38,515 bases of DNA. Source: an uncultured Lachnospira sp. Its GTDB lineage: Bacteria; Bacillota; Clostridia; Lachnospirales; Lachnospiraceae. Shown piece by piece: positions 33,960-38,515 of this stretch; within the stretch, counting starts at the first letter, position 1; each line of letters starts with the position of its first letter. The DNA is taken from NCBI GenBank assembly GCA_910585095.1, contig CAJUBU010000023.1, positions 1 to 38,515 of the forward strand. Direction: 5' to 3'. Below the pieces are notes generated by a model, which ran no database searches, was not told where the DNA came from, and worked only from the letters and a program-made list of their open reading frames with translations. A program made the translations under genes and the position numbers.

Positions 33960-33997
33960 TAAAGGGGCTGTCACATGCTAGACGGCACCCCTTTTAA
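33960..33997 (-). terminator. Rho-independent terminator of the ZIP transporter gene
   Basis: The stem AAAGGGG ... CCCCTTT is extended by a TGTC/GAC-type inner helix with a bulge. The hairpin occupies 33961-33997 and lies about 50 nt past the ZIP stop. On the minus strand it ends in CCCCTTTATG, a short T tract. Confidence 0.65.
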
Positions 33998-34044
33998 CAA
34001 TGTTCTTTTCTTTTTAAACAATCATATAAATTTTTCGTAACAAA

Positions 34045-34848
34045 TCATCCTAACATCACATCTAACAGCATCATTACAGCAAAACCCAAAACGATACCTG
34101 TCGTTGCACAATAAGGCTGCGTTTTTTGATTACTTTGACATTCAGGAATCAGCTCATGAACAGCCACCAATATCATTGCTCCTGCTGCAAAGGCGAGTGC
34201 ATATGGCAAAATTACCTCTACATAAACTACTAATACTGCACCAAGAACGCCAGCAATAGGCTCTACCATACCCGATGCCTGCCCAAGCAGGAAACTTTTT
34301 CTTCTTGAATATCCCTCTCGTCTAAGTGGTATTGAAACTGCTGCTCCTTCAGGAAAATTTTGCAATCCTATTCCTATTGCAATGGTAATAGCACTCATTA
34401 ACCCCTCCAGTTCATGCGTGCTGTTATGAAGCGCACCAAACGCGACTCCCACTGCCAACCCTTCTGGTATATTATGAAGCGTAATGGAAAGTACCAACAT
34501 AATAATTCGATTTAAACGTTCATTGGGTTTTCCTTGTGTATTGTTCGCTCTCCTTGTTGTAAAGGAAACAACTTTATCTGAACACCACATAAAAAATGCT
34601 CCAAATAAAAAACCTGCTGTTGCCACAAAATATGCAGGTAAATTCGATGAGTTTTCTGCACGTTCTATTGCAGGCTGAAGCAATGACCAAAAACTTGCCG
34701 CAATCATAACACCTGAAGCAAACCCAAGCATAAGATTTAATGCCTTTGGATTTGGATACTTAAAAAAGACAACTGTTGCAGCTCCTAAAGCGGTCACAAA
34801 CCATGTGCCAATTGTTGCAATAAGTGCCATTAAGATAAAATTATCCAT
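34045..34848 (-). CDS. ZIP-family metal transporter
   Basis: A 267-residue, eight-helix ZIP protein (zinc or other divalent metal uptake). The helix-4 motif SITLHNIPEGLAVG at about 121-134 and the helix-5 motif GLQNFPEGAAVS at 161-172 carry the metal-binding His, Asn and Glu residues. A hydrophilic loop (TTRRANNTQGKPNERLNR) connects helices 3 and 4. The MDNFILMALIATIG start is chosen for its GGAGG site 6 nt upstream; a longer frame to 34971 overlaps the preceding gene. Terminator at 33960-33997. The gap of 98 bp before the HD-GYP gene has a GTGAC/GTCAC hairpin that may separate them. Confidence 0.92.
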   Translation of the reverse strand: MDNFILMALIATIGTWFVTALGAATVVFFKYPNPKALNLMLGFASGVMIAASFWSLLQPAIERAENSSNLPAYFVATAGFLFGAFFMWCSDKVVSFTTRRANNTQGKPNERLNRIIMLVLSITLHNIPEGLAVGVAFGALHNSTHELEGLMSAITIAIGIGLQNFPEGAAVSIPLRREGYSRRKSFLLGQASGMVEPIAGVLGAVLVVYVEVILPYALAFAAGAMILVAVHELIPECQSNQKTQPYCATTGIVLGFAVMMLLDVMLG

Positions 34849-34946
34849 ATCAATCCTCCTATACCCATTATATTTCAAAATGAATATATTGGTGACGGAT
34901 ATTTTTACTGTCACTAAAAACTTGTAACATGACTTGTCATATATAT

Positions 34947-36050
34947 TTACATAATAAGAATATTTGCACACTCTAAATCATTCGTCAAATCATACACTTT
35001 GCCGCTCTTTAACCCAACAACAGTAGGTCTTAGTATAGATTCGGAATGATTTTTCACAACCCACGCCTCCTCACCATTGCTAAGCTGAACAACCGTATCA
35101 ACAGGATATAAAATAACACTCTCCAAAAAACCTCGCATAGCAGCTATATCCAATTCTTCTGTCATGGACATAATAATTTCAATAGCATTGCGCTGTGACA
35201 TCCCCTTTTTATATGGACGCTCTGTCACTAATGCATCGTACACATCTACTACAGATAATATCTTCGCATATGGTGTTATATTTTTTCTATCAACTCCTAA
35301 TGGATATCCACGTCCATTCATCTTTTCGTGATGCTGCAACACAGCGATAGCAATTGATGGTTCAAACTCATCTTTTTCACTCAAAATACGATAACCATAA
35401 ACAGAATGTTGTTTCATTACTTCAAATTCTTTATCATCAAGTTTCGCAGGTTTATTTAAAATCTCAAGCGGAATTTTGGACTTCCCCATATCATGCAATA
35501 AGCCTGCTATACCAATATTATAAATATCCTGCTTTTTCATCTTCATCTTTTTGGCAACAATCATTGACATGGTAGCAACGTCTACACTATGTTTAAATGT
35601 ATACTCATCACTTGTTTTAAGTGCATTAATATCAACCGCTATCGCTGAATTATCATCAATTGCCTTTAACAGACTATTTGTAATATTGACTGAAGTTGAA
35701 GTAAACTGGGGAGAATCTGTATCATTATACAAAAACTGTATCCCTTCAGATACACGCGCCTTAATACTTTCTGAAAGCTTTACTTTGGAAGAATCATCTG
35801 TATGTAATTTAGAAATATTATTGCGCGCCACCGCTGAAACTTCACGCTGCACAACATTTTTATCAGAATCTTCCTCACCTTCTGACACATAAACTCCAGT
35901 TATCTTCATTCGCTTAATTGCCTCTATCTGATATTTATCAAGATATACCCCTTTTACAATCAAAACTCTATCCATACGGTCTTTAATATTTTGGTCAATA
36001 CGCATTCCTTCTTTTAATGAAGATGTCCTTACGAAATATCGTTTAATCAT
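34947..36050 (-). CDS. HD-GYP domain phosphodiesterase-like signalling protein
   Basis: A 367-residue protein with an N-terminal DUF3391-like segment (residues 1-60) and a C-terminal HD-GYP domain from about 140. Metal ligands H154, H186-D187 (LLHDMGK), H215 and H240-H241, and the GYP signature NGRGYP at 245-250, are all present, as is D269. It probably hydrolyses cyclic di-GMP or a related dinucleotide, in the cytosol. There is no membrane segment or receiver domain. The start is MIKRYFVRTS with GGAGG 6 nt upstream; the frame three codons upstream (MEGD) begins inside the site. Single gene. Confidence 0.92.
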   Translation of the reverse strand: MIKRYFVRTSSLKEGMRIDQNIKDRMDRVLIVKGVYLDKYQIEAIKRMKITGVYVSEGEEDSDKNVVQREVSAVARNNISKLHTDDSSKVKLSESIKARVSEGIQFLYNDTDSPQFTSTSVNITNSLLKAIDDNSAIAVDINALKTSDEYTFKHSVDVATMSMIVAKKMKMKKQDIYNIGIAGLLHDMGKSKIPLEILNKPAKLDDKEFEVMKQHSVYGYRILSEKDEFEPSIAIAVLQHHEKMNGRGYPLGVDRKNITPYAKILSVVDVYDALVTERPYKKGMSQRNAIEIIMSMTEELDIAAMRGFLESVILYPVDTVVQLSNGEEAWVVKNHSESILRPTVVGLKSGKVYDLTNDLECANILIM

Positions 36051-36167
36051 ATCGCCCTCCATCTTAAAGTGCCATTCACTTCACTGATAGTAACTTCCTA
36101 CATCATACTACAAATTTTTAGGTAAATCAATATAACAAAACTCGCCGTTTAAGCTTATCAAATAAAT

Positions 36168-36200
36168 CCCCGCTTTAATATCATAAAGATATAAGCGGGG
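36168..36200 (-). terminator. Rho-independent terminator of the surface-protein gene
   Basis: Perfect 8-bp stem CCCCGCTT (36168-36175) / AAGCGGGG (36193-36200), extended by ATATC/GATAT, around a 5-nt loop. On the minus strand it ends with GGGGATTTATTTG. It lies about 70 nt past the stop of the 36270 gene. Confidence 0.8.
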
Positions 36201-36269
36201 AGGGAGGAATACTTGGTTATTTTAAATGATACAAATTAAGCAAAGAAAAATTTTTTAAAATGATCTATA

Positions 36270-38515
36270 TTATTTTTTCTTTCCGCCACAAGAAACTGCT
36301 CCAGCAAAAGAGCCGCCAGTGATAAACAGTAATACAAACCATAGTATAAGCTTACTGCTATCACTAGTCTGTGGGCTATTTTCTGGTATTTGTGAACTAT
36401 TTACTAGTTCATCTAATTTAAAGTCTGGGTCTGTTAAACCGCAAACCGTACACTGACCATCTTTATAACTATGGTTCAATTTAGGAATTATTGTGCCTTT
36501 CTCAATTATTTCACCACAAATTGTACAAAACTTATCACCTTCATAACCTTCCTTCATACAAGTTTCTTTCTTACTATTTTGAATCTCAATATTGTGCGGA
36601 ATTGGAGGAATTATTACATCTTTTATATCTGTATAAATTTTATTTTCAAACTCCACTGTTATTATATAAGATATCATACCATTTTTTGTACAGGTTGCAT
36701 TCGTCTTAATCATAGAAGTAATCTTACCATCATTCGTTATTGTATGTGTATCATCATTTTCACAGATAAAAGTAACCTTACATGTTTTACCATCATCAGA
36801 CCAATTAAATACAGGTTTACCATAATTATGACCAGCGGCAGGAATAATGATACCAGTTTCTGTAATTTCCTTTGTACCAGTGGCATCTGCAAAATATTTA
36901 CCACAATTATCACAGTTCCAATATTCTTTATTTCCATTTTCTTTACATGTAGCTTCCTTTGCTTCATGATAGACCAAAGTATGATTATTAGAGTCAATGG
37001 CTGTTATTACATTATCAAGAACGCTGCCATTATTTTCGCTGTCATAATTCTTACCACATTCAGAACAACTCCAATATTCAACATTCCCTTCTTTTGTGCA
37101 TGTAGCTTTCTTTGCTTCATGATAAACCAAAGTATGATTATTGGGGTCAATGGCTGTTATTACATTATCAAGAACACTGCCGTTATTTTCGCTGTCATAA
37201 TTTTTACCACATTCAGAACAACTCCAATATTCAACATTTCCCTCTTTTGTGCATATAGCTTTCTTTGCTTCATGATATGTCATTGTATGATTATGCTTTG
37301 AGCCAACTGCTGTCCTTGTATTTTTTTCCTCGCAAAAATTACATTTTGCTGTCTCTGTTCCATCTTCCATACACGTTGCATCACCATTTAAAACATATTG
37401 TGCAAATGTATGACCATTATTGACAGTTACTGTGCAGACACTTTCATTTCTTGCCTTATCACATACTTTTACAGTATGCTTTTGTCCATCTGCAATTAAT
37501 GTATAGTTTACTGCACGTACATTGCTTACCATTTCACCATCTATTGTTATATAATCTATATTATCATCAGCTATTGTAAAAGTCACTTCTTGACAATATG
37601 TTTTTCCATTCTCTATACCAATAATGGCTGGAGCTGTTTTATCTATCACCATACCATCTGAACTAATATAAGCAACACCATCAACCTTATTTGTAATCTT
37701 GGCATAAATAATATATTTTCCTTCATTTTCAATACTGAAACTCTTATATGCTGTCCAGTTTTCTATATGTTCAATATCGGTTTTAGAAAGGGCTATCTTG
37801 GAAATATAATACTCTATATGTTCAATACCTGTTTCATTATCCTCTGCCATAATTGTCACATCATATTTATCATTACAAAATATGCCAAATGTAATTGTAT
37901 TGATAAAGGTTTTAAAGCTGTTTTTGTTTACCTTAATTTCTCCTGTTGGCGCTGTACTATCAATCAGCTTTGAATTTTCTTTTATTCTTGTATGTGTCTG
38001 TGTGCAGCCAATAGCATCACAAACTGCTGTTTCCGTCCCATCTGCAAAATAGTTAGCATCATCATTATATTCATATTTTACAAAATGGTGGTCTTGATAT
38101 TCATCTGTAGCATCACAATTTTCCCGTTTGCAAATATGCCAATGACTATTTTCATTATATGCGTTAAAATCTCCTGTAAAATCATGCCCTAATGCCAAAA
38201 TAATGATATCCGCTTGTATTATTTCCTTTGTACCAGCTACATTGGAGAAAAACTTACCACAATTATCACAACTCCAATATTCTTTATTACCATTTTCTTT
38301 ACATGTAGCTTTCCTTGCCTCATGATAGACCAGAGTATGATTATTGGAGTCAATGGCTGTTATTACATTATCAAGAACATTGCTGCCATTTTCGCTGTCA
38401 TAATTCTTACCACATTCAGAACAACTCCAATATTCAACATTTCCCTCTTTTGTACATGTGGCTTTCTTTGCTTCATGATATGTCATTGTATGATTATGCT
38501 TTGAGCCAACTGCTG
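36270..38515 (-). CDS. Repeat-containing surface protein with sortase-like tail (5' partial)
   Basis: The frame runs off the right edge; about 747 C-terminal residues are visible. It has Cys4 zinc-ribbon-like repeats of 51 residues (CTKEGNVEYWSCSECGKNYD, then a spacer ending VITAIDSNNHTLVYHEA) in two blocks, separated by a region with Ig-like or beta-sandwich character (TGEIKVNKNSF, DYITIDGEMV). The C terminus NSPQTSDSSKLILWFVLLF and a short KKK tail form a hydrophobic anchor with PQTS in place of the usual LPxTG or NPQTG, so covalent sortase anchoring is possible but the motif is atypical. The signal peptide lies outside the window. Expected at the cell surface; ligand unknown. The first residues seen repeat internally (AVGSKHNHT), so unit count may vary among strains. 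Confidence 0.85.
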   Translation of the reverse strand, partial: AVGSKHNHTMTYHEAKKATCTKEGNVEYWSCSECGKNYDSENGSNVLDNVITAIDSNNHTLVYHEARKATCKENGNKEYWSCDNCGKFFSNVAGTKEIIQADIIILALGHDFTGDFNAYNENSHWHICKRENCDATDEYQDHHFVKYEYNDDANYFADGTETAVCDAIGCTQTHTRIKENSKLIDSTAPTGEIKVNKNSFKTFINTITFGIFCNDKYDVTIMAEDNETGIEHIEYYISKIALSKTDIEHIENWTAYKSFSIENEGKYIIYAKITNKVDGVAYISSDGMVIDKTAPAIIGIENGKTYCQEVTFTIADDNIDYITIDGEMVSNVRAVNYTLIADGQKHTVKVCDKARNESVCTVTVNNGHTFAQYVLNGDATCMEDGTETAKCNFCEEKNTRTAVGSKHNHTMTYHEAKKAICTKEGNVEYWSCSECGKNYDSENNGSVLDNVITAIDPNNHTLVYHEAKKATCTKEGNVEYWSCSECGKNYDSENNGSVLDNVITAIDSNNHTLVYHEAKEATCKENGNKEYWNCDNCGKYFADATGTKEITETGIIIPAAGHNYGKPVFNWSDDGKTCKVTFICENDDTHTITNDGKITSMIKTNATCTKNGMISYIITVEFENKIYTDIKDVIIPPIPHNIEIQNSKKETCMKEGYEGDKFCTICGEIIEKGTIIPKLNHSYKDGQCTVCGLTDPDFKLDELVNSSQIPENSPQTSDSSKLILWFVLLFITGGSFAGAVSCGGKKK
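36822..37313 (-). repeat. 153-bp tandem coding repeats, block 2
   Basis: The coding strand shows starts of the YHEA unit at 37267, 37114 and 36961 (spacing 153 and 153 bp), giving 51-residue units. The first two are nearly identical and the third is divergent. The block begins with AVGSKHNHTM. Such arrays vary in copy number by slippage or recombination. Confidence 0.85.
38178..38515 (-). repeat. 153-bp tandem coding repeats, block 1 (partial)
   Basis: The YHEA unit starts at 38470 and 38317 (spacing 153 bp). The edge encodes AVGSKHNHTM, the same lead-in as block 2. Block 1 has one standard unit and one divergent unit; block 2 has two standard and one divergent. The arrangement suggests block duplication within one gene, possibly with more copies beyond the edge. 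Confidence 0.8.

Noticed and set aside
36471..37301. 276-aa plus-strand ORF opposite the surface-protein repeats
   Set aside because: It is the antisense of a repeat array; it has no ribosome site, and the Cys/Phe/Ile-rich product mirrors the repeated coding strand.
36822..38515. CRISPR-like tandem repeat
   Set aside because: The units are 153 bp, in frame and coding; there are no spacers or cas genes.

Overview
The window looks like a chromosomal segment of a low-GC, Gram-positive anaerobe of the Clostridia, most likely a Lachnospiraceae member. Support: an AT-rich backbone with strong GGAGG ribosome binding sites, the mcsA-mcsB-clpC stress operon, a SpoVB/MurJ-type flippase, a Gly/Cys-rich mini-protein of a kind I associate with this family, and a surface protein with a sortase-like tail. 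The species assignment is inference. I see no rRNA, tRNA, CRISPR array or intact transposase.

Layout. 1-758: a small membrane protein, a 156-bp hairpin-rich repeat and a MITE-like element. 758-3532: a soluble chemoreceptor-type signalling protein, radA and a conserved hypothetical. 3706-11877 (all minus): transcription runs from a phosphodiester glycosidase-like protein through an anchored protein and a lipid flippase into mcsA, mcsB and clpC. No ctsR is present, and a second copy of the 156-bp repeat sits between mcsB and clpC. 12069-13124: a GT2-GtrA glycosyltransferase. 13344-14911 (plus): a Gly/Cys-rich mini-protein and two unrecognised genes, the last overlapping a DUF1294 gene tail to tail. 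15135-16490: a DUF433/DUF5615 toxin-antitoxin pair with an unknown third gene upstream. 16792-19209: leuS with a clear sigma-A promoter and no T-box.

19556-21820 is a gene graveyard: a broken Rpn-type nuclease/transposase, a Ser/Thr kinase pseudogene with in-frame stops, a truncated ParA ATPase and about 0.7 kb of non-coding DNA. Then come tyrA and an AP2 / degenerate-HNH / AP2 protein (plus), followed by a minus-strand run: a three-domain ManC-like/ManA fusion, a diacylglycerol-kinase-like lipid kinase, a beta-CASP ribonuclease-like protein and a nitroreductase, then a GDSL esterase. An asparaginase (plus) converges with an O-antigen-ligase-like membrane protein. The end holds a ZIP metal transporter, an HD-GYP protein and a large repeat-containing surface protein running off the right edge.

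Functional themes are protein quality control (McsA/McsB/ClpC, RadA for DNA), envelope and glycan chemistry (flippase, GT2-GtrA, ManC/ManA, O-antigen ligase, GDSL esterase, surface protein), signalling (MCP-like, HD-GYP) and decayed mobile or defence DNA. The best candidates for something undescribed are the 156-bp repeat with its embedded micro-ORF abutting ribosome binding sites, the Gly/Cys-rich mini-protein locus, the ManC-like pseudo-transferase fused to two isomerase folds, and the three-gene toxin-antitoxin cassette.
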